DNA of 64,000 nt from JBBSTY01 sp038235385 (GCA_038235385.1 JBBSTY010000003.1:1-64000); one strand, 5' to 3'. Numbered from the stretch's first letter, positions 36,345 through 45,232 are shown. The notes: generated by a model from the letters alone, not told the origin. Numbers and translations: made by a program.

Positions 36345-37754
36345 TCAGGTCGACCGGTCCTCGGTGGGAGTCGACGGCGGCCTCTCCGTCTTCGATGGGA
36401 CCGCTGCAGGCAGGCGGACGACGACGCGGAGACCCCCTGTCGCCGCATCGATCAACTCGACCGTGCCACGCGACCTCGCGATCAGGGCCACGGCGATCGC
36501 GAGACCGAGGCCCGTGCCGGTCGTCGACGCGTCGCCGCGCCAGAACCGACGAACGGCACGATCCTTGTCGTCGTCGCTGAGGCCGGGACCCTCGTCGGTC
36601 ACCACGAGCTCGTGGTGGTCCGGCCCGGGGATGAGCTCGACCAGAACGGTGCCTCCGGCTGGACTCACGTTCAGGGCGTTGTCGAGCACGTTGTCCAGCA
36701 CCTGCTCGACCGCGCCGGGCACGGCACGAGCCACCGCGGTCTCATCGGGGACGGACCGCTCGACGGTGATGCCACGATCCGCGGCGAACGCGACCCACAT
36801 CTCCGCTCGTTCCTCCACCAGCTGGCGCAGGTCGACCTCGCCGACCGCGTCCTGCTCGTCGGCACGAGCGAGTTGGAGGAGGTCGGCGATCAGCGCGGCG
36901 AGCCGGTCGCTCTCGTCGAGGATGGCGTCGAGCTCCGCTGCCTGATCCGCCGGAGCGCGAGCTTGGAGGTTCTCGAGGCGGAGGCGCATCGCGGTGAGCG
37001 GTGTGCGGAGTTGATGGGAGGCATCGGCGACGAAGGCGCGCTGCTCGTCGATCAGCCCGGCGAGGCGCCTCGCCATGGTGTCCAAGGTGGAGCCCAGCTC
37101 GCGGATCTCGCGCGGGCCCGCGACCGGCTGGTCGTCGGTCGAGAGATCACCGCCGGCATACCGCAGGGCGCTGTCGCTGAGATGGCGGATCGGTCGGGTG
37201 ACCGACCGGGCGAGCACCCAGGCGCCGAGCCCGACGATGACGGTGATGACCGCGCCGACGCCCGCCAGTCCGATCCAGAACTGGCGGGTGCGGGCGTCGA
37301 CGCTGCCGGCGTCGAGCGTGATGCGCAACGCTCCGTGGACCACCCCGCCCGAGGCGACCGGCACGGCCACGTAGAGCAGCGACGTGTCGAGGGTGTCCGA
37401 TCGGCGGATCCCGGTCGAGCGAGCCCCCTGCAGCGCGACCTCGATCTCGGGGCGCCTCGAGAAGTCGCGAGGGACCGCCGCATCCGTGTCGACGACGGAG
37501 ATGCCGGCATCATCGACGACCACCACACGTGCTCCTGTCCGTTCCTGGTATCGGTCCGCCGCCGCTGGATCAGGAGGGCGGTGGGCCTCGAGATCGTCTT
37601 CGTAGATCGTGGCGATGACACTCGCGTCGCGCTCCACGTCGGCGGTGAACCGGTCGCTCTCGCGCTGGGCGTAGAAGATGCCGAGCGGCACCTCCAACAA
37701 GGCGAGCACCACGAGGGTGACCGCCAGGTAGCTCAGCAAGAGGCGTCGGGTCAC
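36345..37754 (-). CDS. Sensor histidine kinase
   Basis: A 469-residue membrane sensor kinase. Helix 1 (LLLSYLAVTLVVLALLEVPLGIF) and helix 2 (FWIGLAGVGAVITVIVGLGAWVL) bracket an extracellular domain of ~135 residues. A HAMP linker (RSVTRPIRHLSDSALRYAGGDL) precedes the HisKA motif DASHQLRTPLTAM (His near 248) and the ATPase boxes DNVLDNALNVSP, DEGPGLSD and TGTGLGLAIA. The GTG start overlaps the response-regulator stop (GTGA). The ligand is unknown; the neighbouring redox cluster is a candidate target. Confidence 0.93.
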   Translation of the reverse strand: MTRRLLLSYLAVTLVVLALLEVPLGIFYAQRESDRFTADVERDASVIATIYEDDLEAHRPPDPAAADRYQERTGARVVVVDDAGISVVDTDAAVPRDFSRRPEIEVALQGARSTGIRRSDTLDTSLLYVAVPVASGGVVHGALRITLDAGSVDARTRQFWIGLAGVGAVITVIVGLGAWVLARSVTRPIRHLSDSALRYAGGDLSTDDQPVAGPREIRELGSTLDTMARRLAGLIDEQRAFVADASHQLRTPLTAMRLRLENLQARAPADQAAELDAILDESDRLAALIADLLQLARADEQDAVGEVDLRQLVEERAEMWVAFAADRGITVERSVPDETAVARAVPGAVEQVLDNVLDNALNVSPAGGTVLVELIPGPDHHELVVTDEGPGLSDDDKDRAVRRFWRGDASTTGTGLGLAIAVALIARSRGTVELIDAATGGLRVVVRLPAAVPSKTERPPSTPTEDRST

Positions 37755-38419
37755 GAGGCGTCGGCGACGTTGAGCCGATACCCGACGGAACGCACGGTCT
37801 CGATGAGCTCCGGTCCGAGCTTCTTGCGGAGCGAGGCGATGTGCACGTCGAGCGTCTTGGTGGACCCCCACCAGTTCTCGTCCCACACGTCGTGCATGAG
37901 CTGCTCACGACTCCGCACCGCTCCGGGGTCCTCGCCCAGGCTGACGAGCAGATCGAACTCCTTGGGCGCCAACGCAACGGGTGTTCCGTCGCGCGTCACC
38001 GTTCGGGTTCGACGGTCCACCGCGACGTCGCCGATCTCGATGCGAGATGGGCTCGGCGGTGACGCGGCGCCCGAGGTGCGGCGCAGCACGGCTCGGATGC
38101 GCGCGACCAGCTCGCGGAACCCGAAGGGCTTGACCACGTAGTCATCGGCACCGAGCTCGAGCAGCATCACGCGGTCGAGCTCGCTGCCGCGAGCGGTGAC
38201 GACGATGATCGGGACCGGTCCGCGCGACCGGAGCTCCTGGCACACCACCCGACCCTCGAGGTCCGGCAGACCGAGGTCCAACAAGACCAGATCGACGGGG
38301 CCGGCTGCCAGCGCGGCCGCACCGGTCCGGGCATGACGAACCTCGAACCCCTCCCGGTTCAACCCCTCGATGAGCGGGTCGGCGATCGACGGGTCGTCCT
38401 CGACGAGCAGCAGGTGCAC
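37751..38419 (-). CDS. OmpR-family response regulator
   Basis: A 222-residue two-domain regulator. The receiver has the acidic pair VEDDPS, the phospho-acceptor Asp48 in LLDLGLP, the Thr in VVTARG and the Lys in YVVKPFG. A winged-helix output domain (about 125-220) follows: APKEFDLLVSLGEDPG, KTLDVHIASLRKKLG and VRSVGYRL are typical of OmpR/PhoB. GTG 38419 was chosen because VHLLLVEDD begins strand 1 of the receiver. It precedes and overlaps the histidine kinase gene, and is divergent (103 bp) from the His/Asp-rich protein gene. Confidence 0.95.
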   Translation of the reverse strand: MHLLLVEDDPSIADPLIEGLNREGFEVRHARTGAAALAAGPVDLVLLDLGLPDLEGRVVCQELRSRGPVPIIVVTARGSELDRVMLLELGADDYVVKPFGFRELVARIRAVLRRTSGAASPPSPSRIEIGDVAVDRRTRTVTRDGTPVALAPKEFDLLVSLGEDPGAVRSREQLMHDVWDENWWGSTKTLDVHIASLRKKLGPELIETVRSVGYRLNVADAS

Positions 38420-38521
38420 GCCAGCAGCCTGGCACGGCCCGATCTCGATCCGTGGGGTTCTTGGCCGAACCCTTACCTGGCCGAGCGACGGCGCTGGCAC
38501 ACCGATCCGTACGGTTGAGCC

Positions 38522-39106
38522 ATGACCAGCTCCAAGTCTCCCGAGCAGTCGAGTCGCCGGACCTCGATCATCACCGCGGCCTCGATCGGCGCCGTGGGCG
38601 TCGCCGGCCTCTTCGCCATCGGCGCCAACCTCGGGATCCTGTCCACGACCAACCAGACTTCGGTCGGCACGGTGTCCGCCGCCGGCGACCTGATCCCGAT
38701 CGACACCCGGGTGGTCGACCAGACCTCCGACACCGGGGGCGCCGTCGGGTTCCAACACTTCACCGTGGACGAGGCCGGCAGCGTCGACGTGTCGGTCGGA
38801 ACCGAGGGCGCGCAGCTCGATCGCATGGCGCCGGCAGACGGATGGACCGCCACCCAGGAGACGTCGGCCGGGGCCGACGTGGCCGTCGCCTTCACCGACG
38901 GCACCCGGACGTTCGAGTTCACCGCCGTGATCGGTCCTGACGGCACGATCGTCGGCGACGTGGCCGAACCGTCGGCCCCGACGACGACGCCCCAGTCGTC
39001 CGATGACCACGACGACCACAAGTCCGACGACCACAAGTCCGACGACCACCACGACGACCACGGGTCGGACGACCACCACTACGAAGGAGCCGATGACGAT
39101 GACTGA
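38522..39106 (+). CDS. Exported protein with His/Asp-rich metal-binding tail
   Basis: A 194-residue protein with one N-terminal hydrophobic anchor or signal (TAASIGAVGVAGLFAIGANLGIL), an extracellular domain of ~100 residues (TVSAAGDLIPIDTRVVD, GWTATQETSAGADVAVAFTDG) and a repetitive tail of Asp-Asp-His and His-Lys-Ser units ending in Asp. The tail looks like a Zn, Ni or Fe-binding sponge. The ATG is 6 bp from a TACGGT -10 box (leaderless). It is divergent from the response regulator and overlaps the next gene by 8 bp, so it heads a four-gene run ending in a ferric-reductase-like protein. No domain family recognised. Confidence 0.8.
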   Translation: MTSSKSPEQSSRRTSIITAASIGAVGVAGLFAIGANLGILSTTNQTSVGTVSAAGDLIPIDTRVVDQTSDTGGAVGFQHFTVDEAGSVDVSVGTEGAQLDRMAPADGWTATQETSAGADVAVAFTDGTRTFEFTAVIGPDGTIVGDVAEPSAPTTTPQSSDDHDDHKSDDHKSDDHHDDHGSDDHHYEGADDDD

Positions 39107-39443
39107 CGATCCGGTCCGGCTCGTCCCGACCCACCCGCCTGCCGCTCGGGGCGCGACGCCCGCCGGGCGGTCGAGCGGGCCACGTCGACGCCACCCCGCG
39201 CACGGAGCCCGCATCGCCGCCGCCGGGATCGGGGCAACCACGATGCTCGGGCTGGTCGGGGTCATGGGCTTCACCGAGGCGCCCGCCGCAGCACCGGCCG
39301 CCGTGAGCTCCCCGCAACCTCCGACGGCGACGGCCCGCCCTGGCGACGGGGCCTCGTCCACCAAGCTCACCGTCCGTCCGACCGTCCGCCCCGCCACCCC
39401 GGCCGCCAGAGCTCCCGCGGCGTCCAGCAATGGCAGTCGCTGA
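39099..39443 (+). CDS. Small membrane-anchored Pro/Ala-rich protein
   Basis: A 114-residue protein. A basic N-terminus (PAGRSSGPRRRHPAHGARI) precedes a single membrane segment (AAAGIGATTMLGLVGVMGF) and then a Pro/Ala/Thr-rich extracellular tail. AAGGAG 9 bp upstream supports ATG 39099; an ATG at 39093 is also in frame. It overlaps the preceding gene by 8 bp and ApbE by 14 bp. Its place next to ApbE suggests a flavinylated partner, but the usual FMN-attachment motif (D-x-x-[ST]-G-A-[ST]) is not visible; DGASS is the nearest. Confidence 0.65.
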   Translation: MTDDPVRLVPTHPPAARGATPAGRSSGPRRRHPAHGARIAAAGIGATTMLGLVGVMGFTEAPAAAPAAVSSPQPPTATARPGDGASSTKLTVRPTVRPATPAARAPAASSNGSR

Positions 39444-40365
39444 GCTCCGCGGCTCGGTGATGGCCTGCGAGCTGCACCTCATCGTCAACGAGCCGCGAGA
39501 GCAGGCGCAGCTCGCCCGTGCCGTGGGCCTGCTCGAGCACCTGGAGGCGCGCTGGAGCCGGTTCCTCCCCGACAGCGACGTCTCTCGGCTCAACACCGGG
39601 TCGGGTGCGCCGGTGCCGGTGGCTCGGGAGACCATCGAGCTCGTCGAGACCATGAGGTCGGCCTGGGATCTGACCCAGGGCCGGTACGACCCGACGATCC
39701 TGCCGGTCCTCGTGGCCCACGGCTACGCCGCCAGCCGGATCGACCCGACCTCGATCACGGTCCTCCCCGCCGGACCGCAGCGCGTCGGGGCGATGGCCGA
39801 GATCATCGTGGATCCGAGCAGTTCCACCATCACGCTGCCGCCCGGCGTCTCGATCGATCCAGGCGGCATCGGCAAGGGCCTCGCCGCCGACGCGGCGGTC
39901 GCCCTCCTCCTCGACGGCGGTGCCGCCGGGGCCCTGGTCGACATCGGCGGGGATCTCGCCGCCGATGGCACCGCGCCCGACGGGGGTTGGCGCGTCGACA
40001 TCGAGCGGCCCGACACCCGCGACGCGCCGCTGTGTCGAGTGACGATCGACCACGGAGGTGTCGCCACGTCGAGCACTCGATCCCGCCGATGGGAGCACGA
40101 AGGTCGAACACGCCACCACGTCGTCGATCCGGGCACGGGCGCGCCGTCGGACAGCGACCTCGTCGCCGTCACCGTCTTCTCGACGAGTGGATGGCAGGCC
40201 GAAGCCTTCGCCACCGCCGCCCTGCTCGGGAGCGGCGACGTGGTGATCGCCTACCTGGACAGCCACGAGCTCACCGGGCTCGCCGTCACCGACGCCGGTG
40301 AGGTCCTCCGCACCCGTGACCTCGACGACGTCGACATCATCGACCCGACGGCCCACGCCCGGTGA
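39430..40365 (+). CDS. apbE: ApbE-family FAD:protein FMN transferase
   Basis: A 311-residue ApbE. Signatures present are GSVMACELHLIV at the N-terminus, SDVSRLN near 50-56, the flavin-binding SIDPGGIGKGLAADAA, VDIGGDLAADG and the C-terminal HHVVDPGTGAP. ApbE attaches FMN covalently to Thr/Ser of exported redox proteins. There is no signal peptide or lipobox, so it appears cytosolic. It overlaps the previous gene by 14 bp and the following membrane gene by four bases (GTGA), so the three are translationally coupled. Confidence 0.93.
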   Translation: MAVAELRGSVMACELHLIVNEPREQAQLARAVGLLEHLEARWSRFLPDSDVSRLNTGSGAPVPVARETIELVETMRSAWDLTQGRYDPTILPVLVAHGYAASRIDPTSITVLPAGPQRVGAMAEIIVDPSSSTITLPPGVSIDPGGIGKGLAADAAVALLLDGGAAGALVDIGGDLAADGTAPDGGWRVDIERPDTRDAPLCRVTIDHGGVATSSTRSRRWEHEGRTRHHVVDPGTGAPSDSDLVAVTVFSTSGWQAEAFATAALLGSGDVVIAYLDSHELTGLAVTDAGEVLRTRDLDDVDIIDPTAHAR

Positions 40366-40931
40366 ACGGGTCGTTCTGGTGGTACGTCGCCCGGGCATCG
40401 GGCATCGTCGCCTGGCTCATCCTCACGGCCACGGTCCTGTGGGGGATCGTCCTGTCCACCAAGGCGTTCCCGGAGCACCGCCGTCCGGCGTGGCTGCTCG
40501 ACCTCCACCGCTGGCTCGGTGGCCTCACGATGAGCTTCGTGGCCATCCACCTCGTGGCGCTCGTCGCCGACAGCTACACCACCTTCACCATCGCCGATCT
40601 CGTCGTCCCGTTCGCCTCCGAGTGGAAGCCGGGCGCCGTCGCCCTCGGGGTCGTCGCGGCGTGGTCGCTGGTCGCGGTGGAGGTGACGTCGCTCGCCATG
40701 CGACGTCTCCCTCGACGGGTCTGGCGCGGCATCCACCTCATCAGCTACCTCACCTTCTGGTTGGCGTCGTTGCACGCCGCGTTCGCCGGATCCGACAGCT
40801 CACAGATCCTGTACCAGGCCACGGCCGCGATCGCGATCGGCGCGGTCGTCTGGGCGACCGTCTACCGCCTCACGCACCAGAAGAATGCCCGGCGGAACCG
40901 AGCGGCCAGCACGAGCCCCCCGACCCGCTGA
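40362..40931 (+). CDS. Ferric-reductase-like transmembrane cytochrome b protein
   Basis: A 189-residue polytopic protein with five to six helices. It has the haem-coordinating His pairs of the ferric-reductase-like domain: LLDLHRWLGGLTMSFVAIHLVALV and WRGIHLISYLTFWLASLHAAFA. No FAD/NADH domain is fused, so electrons probably go to or come from a separate partner, likely a flavoprotein matured by ApbE. GTG 40362 overlaps the apbE stop. The C-terminal ~20 residues are basic and cytosolic. Confidence 0.87.
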   Translation: MNGSFWWYVARASGIVAWLILTATVLWGIVLSTKAFPEHRRPAWLLDLHRWLGGLTMSFVAIHLVALVADSYTTFTIADLVVPFASEWKPGAVALGVVAAWSLVAVEVTSLAMRRLPRRVWRGIHLISYLTFWLASLHAAFAGSDSSQILYQATAAIAIGAVVWATVYRLTHQKNARRNRAASTSPPTR

Positions 40932-40989
40932 GGACGGCAGTCGCCCATCGGCCACGGACGACGAGCCTGCGCTCCGTTCGCCGCAGCGG

Positions 40990-41406
40990 TCAATCGAGCA
41001 GGAGGCCGAGACGCGCTGCGCTGGAGGCGATCGCCGCCACCAGACGCTCGGGCGAACCGGCGCAGGCGACGAGGTCGTACTCGCCGAGGAGCACCACCGG
41101 TCCGTCGTCGGTCTCGGCGACGACGCAGGGGGTGAGGCCGTCGGTGAGTGCACGGAGCGGCTCGTCACGCTCGTCGAGGTGCACGGTGATGACCGACACC
41201 GGCAGCTGTGTGCGGCACCGCTTCCACTCGGACTTCTCCCGAACCGATCCATGGGTGATGTCGCACAGCGCGCAGTGGGCGACACCGGCTCGCGCCTTGA
41301 GCCAGTAGGTGAGCTCACCCCACGGCGTTCCCGACGCGTGGTAGACGCCCACGAGCCGCCGCACCCGTGCGCCACCGGGACCATCGTGGTCCGTTGCCGC
41401 GTTCAC
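40990..41406 (-). CDS. Unrecognised 138-residue protein coupled to the amidohydrolase gene
   Basis: A soluble protein I cannot assign. Distinctive stretches are VRRLVGVYHASGTPWGELTYWL, a Cys-rich AHCALCDITHG (CxxC), and LGEYDLVACAGSPERLVAAI. The CxxC plus His and the Trp/Tyr-rich start suggest a redox or metal site, unproven. GTG 41406 overlaps the upstream amidohydrolase stop (GTGA), so the two are co-translated. It converges with the ferric-reductase-like gene. The frame is intact with typical codon usage. Confidence 0.7.
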   Translation of the reverse strand: MNAATDHDGPGGARVRRLVGVYHASGTPWGELTYWLKARAGVAHCALCDITHGSVREKSEWKRCRTQLPVSVITVHLDERDEPLRALTDGLTPCVVAETDDGPVVLLGEYDLVACAGSPERLVAAIASSAARLGLLLD

Positions 41407-43130
41407 CGGGATGGCGCCGGTTGCGGGCCGCGGATGAGCCGCCCGGGGAGCTCACCGGTGAACTCGTCGTCCTCCACGATGACCGAGCCCGCACAGATCG
41501 TGGCGACGTAGCCGGTGGCCCGTTGCACGAGCCGTCGCGCGGCGGCGGGGAAGTCGTGGGCCATGCGCGGCGCACCGAACCCGAGGCGGTCGTAGTCGAT
41601 CACGTTGAGGTCGGCGCGATACCCCGGCGCCACCACCCCGCGGTCGTGCAGGTCGTAGAGCTCCGCCGTCTGCTGCGTCTGGCGGTGCACCACGAGCTCC
41701 AACGGGAGCTTGGGCCCTCGGGTTCGATCGCGGGTCCAGTGCGTGAGCATGAAGGTGGGCATGCCGCCGTCGCAGATCGCACCGCAGTGCGCACCACCGT
41801 CGGACAGGCCCATGCGCGTGTCGGGGTGCCGGTGGAGGTCGTAGGTGACCCCGAGGTCGCCCTGGGAGTAGTTGAACAGCGGGTAGTACACCATCCCGTT
41901 GCCGTCGTTCTCGAGGAGCGCATCGAGCACGATCCGCTCGGGTGCGACGCCCGACCGCTCCGCCCGGGCGCGCACGCTCGCCTCCGGCGGCGGCTCGTAG
42001 TCGACCACGTCGCCGACGACGGGGAACATCTTGTCGAAGTTGCGGGTGAGCGAGTCGAGGAACCCGCCGTACTCGGGCTGGCGCTCGACGACGAACCGCT
42101 CCTGGCGTTCGGGCCGGCGCAGCTCAGCGACCCGCTCGCCGAGCGACATCGCCGCCAGGTCGGCGTAGGCGGGGTGCAACATGAGCGGGTGGGCGGTGCC
42201 CTCGAGGCACATCAGGATGCCGATCGAGCGCCCGGCCACCTCGGCCACCACCGGCAATCCGAGCCGTTGCATCTCCTCGAGCCACGCCAGCACCTGCTGC
42301 CACACATCGGGCGCCTGGTCGGACTGGTTGAGGTTGACGGCGACCGGACGACCCGATCGTTCGGCGAACTCGCGCAGCCACCCGAACTGCTCGGGCAGCT
42401 CCGGGTGGTCGTACGCGCCCTGGAACACCCCCGTGCCGGCCCGCGACATGGCGTCGGCCAGGCCGAACATCTCGTCGGTCGACACCCACGTGCCGGGCAC
42501 GTACTCCCCGCTCTTGGACCGGTGCAGCGCGGTCTGCGAGGTGGAGAAGCCGAGTGCCCCCGCCTCCAACGCGGCCTCGACGATGTCGGCCATGCGCCCG
42601 ATGTCGGCGGCGGTGGCGGGTTCGTTGCGCACCCCGCGGTCGCCCATCACGTAGGCACGCACCGGCCCGTGGCCGATCTGGCACCCGAAGTCGATCACGT
42701 GCGGCTGCGCCTCGAGCACGTCGAGGTACTCACCGAAGGACTCCCAACCCCACGTGATGCCCTCGACGAGGGCGGCGCCCGGGATGTCCTCGACGCCCTC
42801 CATCAACTCGATGAGCTCGTCGTGACGGCGGGGTTCGGCGGGTGCGAAGCCGACACCGCAGTTGCCGACGACCACGGTGGTGCAGCCGTGCCACGACGAG
42901 GGCGTGACCCACGGGTCCCACGACAGCTGCGCGTCGTAGTGCGTGTGGACGTCGACGAAGCCAGGCGTGACGAGCTTGCCGGTGGCGTCGAGCTCGCGAC
43001 GAGCCGAACCCGTGGTCCCCGGCTCGCCCACCGCTGTGATGCGTTCGCCGTCGATGGCGATGTCGGCGGCGTACCCCGCTGACCCCGTCCCGTCGATCAG
43101 CGTTCCACCGTGGATCACGAGGTCGTGCAT
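41403..43130 (-). CDS. N-acyl-D-amino-acid deacylase / D-aminoacylase-like amidohydrolase
   Basis: A 575-residue amidohydrolase-superfamily enzyme. The metal motif is VDVHTHYDAQLSWDP near residue 60. The N-terminal LVIHGGTLIDGTG and the later VVGNCGVGFAPAEP are typical of D-aminoacylase/N-acyl-D-glutamate deacylases. The C-terminus has LSDGGAHCG and PGYRADLNVID, the usual end of the barrel. The deep substrate pocket cannot be judged, so D-amino acid specificity is a family-level assignment. Its stop overlaps the start of the 138-residue protein. An upstream frame extension of 437 codons was rejected as non-coding. Confidence 0.86.
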   Translation of the reverse strand: MHDLVIHGGTLIDGTGSAGYAADIAIDGERITAVGEPGTTGSARRELDATGKLVTPGFVDVHTHYDAQLSWDPWVTPSSWHGCTTVVVGNCGVGFAPAEPRRHDELIELMEGVEDIPGAALVEGITWGWESFGEYLDVLEAQPHVIDFGCQIGHGPVRAYVMGDRGVRNEPATAADIGRMADIVEAALEAGALGFSTSQTALHRSKSGEYVPGTWVSTDEMFGLADAMSRAGTGVFQGAYDHPELPEQFGWLREFAERSGRPVAVNLNQSDQAPDVWQQVLAWLEEMQRLGLPVVAEVAGRSIGILMCLEGTAHPLMLHPAYADLAAMSLGERVAELRRPERQERFVVERQPEYGGFLDSLTRNFDKMFPVVGDVVDYEPPPEASVRARAERSGVAPERIVLDALLENDGNGMVYYPLFNYSQGDLGVTYDLHRHPDTRMGLSDGGAHCGAICDGGMPTFMLTHWTRDRTRGPKLPLELVVHRQTQQTAELYDLHDRGVVAPGYRADLNVIDYDRLGFGAPRMAHDFPAAARRLVQRATGYVATICAGSVIVEDDEFTGELPGRLIRGPQPAPSR

Positions 43131-43190
43131 GACCGAAGCGTACCGACGGCGGCCGTCCCTCGTCCGAGGTCCCCCAGTAGGGTTCGCGCG

Positions 43191-44087
43191 ATGGACATCG
43201 GGTACCTCGGTCTGGGTCTCATGGGCGCGCCGATGGCGGCCCACCTCATCGCTGCCGGTCATGGGGTGGCGGTGTGGAACCGCACCGAGTCGGCGTGCGC
43301 TGCGCTGGTCGACGCCGGTGCGCGCCAGGGCTCCTCGGTGGCCGATGTCGCCCGCACCGGTCCGATCGTGGCGTGTTGCCTCCCCGACGGCTCGGTCGTC
43401 GAGGACGTGCTCACGCGGGACGACGGCGTGTTCGCCGGATGGAGCGACGGGGGCCACCGATCGGGCATCGTCATCGACCACTCCACGATCGACCCGGCCG
43501 ACGCCCAGCGACTGGCGCTCCTCTGCGCAGACGCCGGCCATGCGTTCCTCGACGCGCCCGTGTCGGGAGGCCCTGCCGGCGCCGCCGCCGGCACCCTCGC
43601 GGTGATGCTGGGCGGAGACGACGCCGCCGTGGCCGCATCCACACCGATCATCGAGGCGTACGCCGCCACGATCGTGCATGTCGGTCCGTCCGGCAGCGGC
43701 CAGGTGGCCAAGCTCGCCAACCAGATCTGCATCGCCGCCACGATGCTCGGCCTGGGCGAGGCGTTCCGGCTGACCGAGAGCTACGGACTCGATCCCGCCC
43801 TCGTCGCACGGGTGCTCGACGGCGCGACGGCGAGCTCGATGATGTTGGCGACCCGGGCGCCGGTGCCCGGGCTGCAACCGGCCATGCCGGCGTCGAACGG
43901 GTGGGAGCCCGGCTTCGCCGCGGACTTCATGGCCAAGGACCTCGACTTCGCCCTCCGGGCCGCCGCCGAGCGCCGGACACCCATCGCCACCACGGCGCGG
44001 GCGCGCGAGCTGCTGGCGCGCGTGCAGACCGCCGGTCAGGGCGACCGCGACTGGACGGTCCTCACGACGATGCTCGACGAGCCGTGA
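43191..44087 (+). CDS. NAD(P)-dependent beta-hydroxyacid dehydrogenase (3-HIBDH-like)
   Basis: A 298-residue enzyme. The Rossmann motif is IGYLGLGLMGAPMAAHLI at residues 3-20. DAPVSGGPAGAAAGTLAVMLGG is the substrate-binding loop and GSGQVAKLANQ contains the catalytic Lys. The C-terminal helices (FMAKDLDFALRAAAERRTP) match 3-hydroxyisobutyrate dehydrogenase and related imine-reductase-like proteins. The substrate could be another beta-hydroxyacid. The ATG lies 7 bp after TAGGGT with no Shine-Dalgarno (leaderless). It is divergent from the D-aminoacylase gene. Confidence 0.88.
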   Translation: MDIGYLGLGLMGAPMAAHLIAAGHGVAVWNRTESACAALVDAGARQGSSVADVARTGPIVACCLPDGSVVEDVLTRDDGVFAGWSDGGHRSGIVIDHSTIDPADAQRLALLCADAGHAFLDAPVSGGPAGAAAGTLAVMLGGDDAAVAASTPIIEAYAATIVHVGPSGSGQVAKLANQICIAATMLGLGEAFRLTESYGLDPALVARVLDGATASSMMLATRAPVPGLQPAMPASNGWEPGFAADFMAKDLDFALRAAAERRTPIATTARARELLARVQTAGQGDRDWTVLTTMLDEP

Positions 44088-44211
44088 CCACCGCCGGTAC
44101 CGAGCCGCGTGCGTGCGTGGCTGTGTGGTAGGCATCCCTAGCATCAGGTGATTAGACTGCTGATCGACGCCGGACCCGACGCCGATCATCGATCCTGTCG
44201 CGGAGGACACC

Positions 44212-45054
44212 ATGTCGCCCACCACCAGCACCACCTCCAGCACCACTCCCGTCGGCGAGCTCATCCCGGGCCAAGCCGTCCCCGTGGATCGGATGCCCGG
44301 GCACTGGCTCCTCGCCGGGCTCGGGAAGCGGGTGCTCCGTCCGGGAGGGCGCGAGCTGACCGACAAGCTGCTCGACTCGCTCGCCATCGGCCCCGCCGAC
44401 GATGTCGTCGAGCTCGCCCCCGGCCTCGGCGCCACCACCAAGGTGGTGCTCGCCTGCGATCCGGCGACCTACGTGGGCGTCGACCGTGATCCGGTGTCGG
44501 CGGAGCGGGTCGCCCGCGTCGTCGCCGGTCCCGGACGGTCGGTCGTCGAGGGGAGCGCCGCGAGCACCGGGCTGGACGACGACGCGGCCGACGTCGCGTT
44601 CGGTGAGGCCTACCTCACGATGCAACCGGCGTCGCAGAAGCTGCGGATCCTCGAGGAACTGGCGCGGGTGGTGCGCCCCGGCGGTCGGATCGGCATCCAC
44701 GAGGTCGCGTTCGCTCCCGACGACGTCGACGAGGCCACCTGCGAGCCGATCCGACGGCAGCTCACCGATTCGATCAAGGTCCACGTGAGCCCGCTGACCG
44801 TTGCGGGGTGGACCGAGCTCCTCGACCACGCCGGCTTCGAGCTCCGCCACCGGTTCACCGCTCCGCTCCACCTGTTGGAGCCGCGCCGCCTGATCGCCGA
44901 CGAGGGGATCGGTGGCGCGGCGAGGTTCGTGGGCAACGTCCTGCGTCGGCCCGACGCGCGCCGCCGGGTGCTCGCCATGCGTGCGGCCATGGGCGACAAC
45001 GCCGAGCACCTCCAGGCCTGCGTGCTCGTCGCCGAGCGACGTACCGACCGCTGA
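44212..45054 (+). CDS. SAM-dependent methyltransferase
   Basis: A 280-residue class I methyltransferase. Motif I is VVELAPGLGATTKVVLACD near residue 65, then YVGVDRDPVSAERVARVV. AFGEAYLTMQPASQK replaces the usual motif IV, and RVVRPGGRIGIHEVAF is the post-motif. The ~50-residue N-terminus has Thr/Ser repeats and RMPGHWLLAGLGKRVLRPGG, similar to UbiE/sterol methyltransferase-like proteins. GGAGGA 6 bp upstream is a good ribosome-binding site; TAGACT at 44153 is a candidate -10. A perfect palindrome follows the stop. Confidence 0.85.
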   Translation: MSPTTSTTSSTTPVGELIPGQAVPVDRMPGHWLLAGLGKRVLRPGGRELTDKLLDSLAIGPADDVVELAPGLGATTKVVLACDPATYVGVDRDPVSAERVARVVAGPGRSVVEGSAASTGLDDDAADVAFGEAYLTMQPASQKLRILEELARVVRPGGRIGIHEVAFAPDDVDEATCEPIRRQLTDSIKVHVSPLTVAGWTELLDHAGFELRHRFTAPLHLLEPRRLIADEGIGGAARFVGNVLRRPDARRRVLAMRAAMGDNAEHLQACVLVAERRTDR

Positions 45055-45058
45055 GTCG

Positions 45059-45078
45059 CGGGCGCCGATCGGCGCCCG
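45059..45078. terminator. Perfect 20-bp palindrome after the methyltransferase stop
   Basis: CGGGCGCCGATCGGCGCCCG reads identically on both strands, beginning 5 bp after the stop at 45054. It could act as a terminator cruciform or as a dimer-binding site. No T-run follows. Confidence 0.45.
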
Positions 45079-45232
45079 ACGAGCCGGCTTCGCACCGCAG
45101 GCTCCGCGTGCGTTGCCTCCCGAACCCGTCGCCGGGTGCGGAGTTGGCCGATCGCGGTGCAGATGTTCGATACTTCGGACACGCACCGCGGTCGTCGGAA
45201 ACCCGACGCGCGGATGATCGAGGGGGATCACC

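Noticed and set aside
39099..39443. DGASS in the small membrane protein as an FMN-attachment site
   Set aside because: It lacks the Gly-Ala-[ST] order of the D-x-x-[ST]-G-A-[ST] motif, so flavinylation is not claimed.
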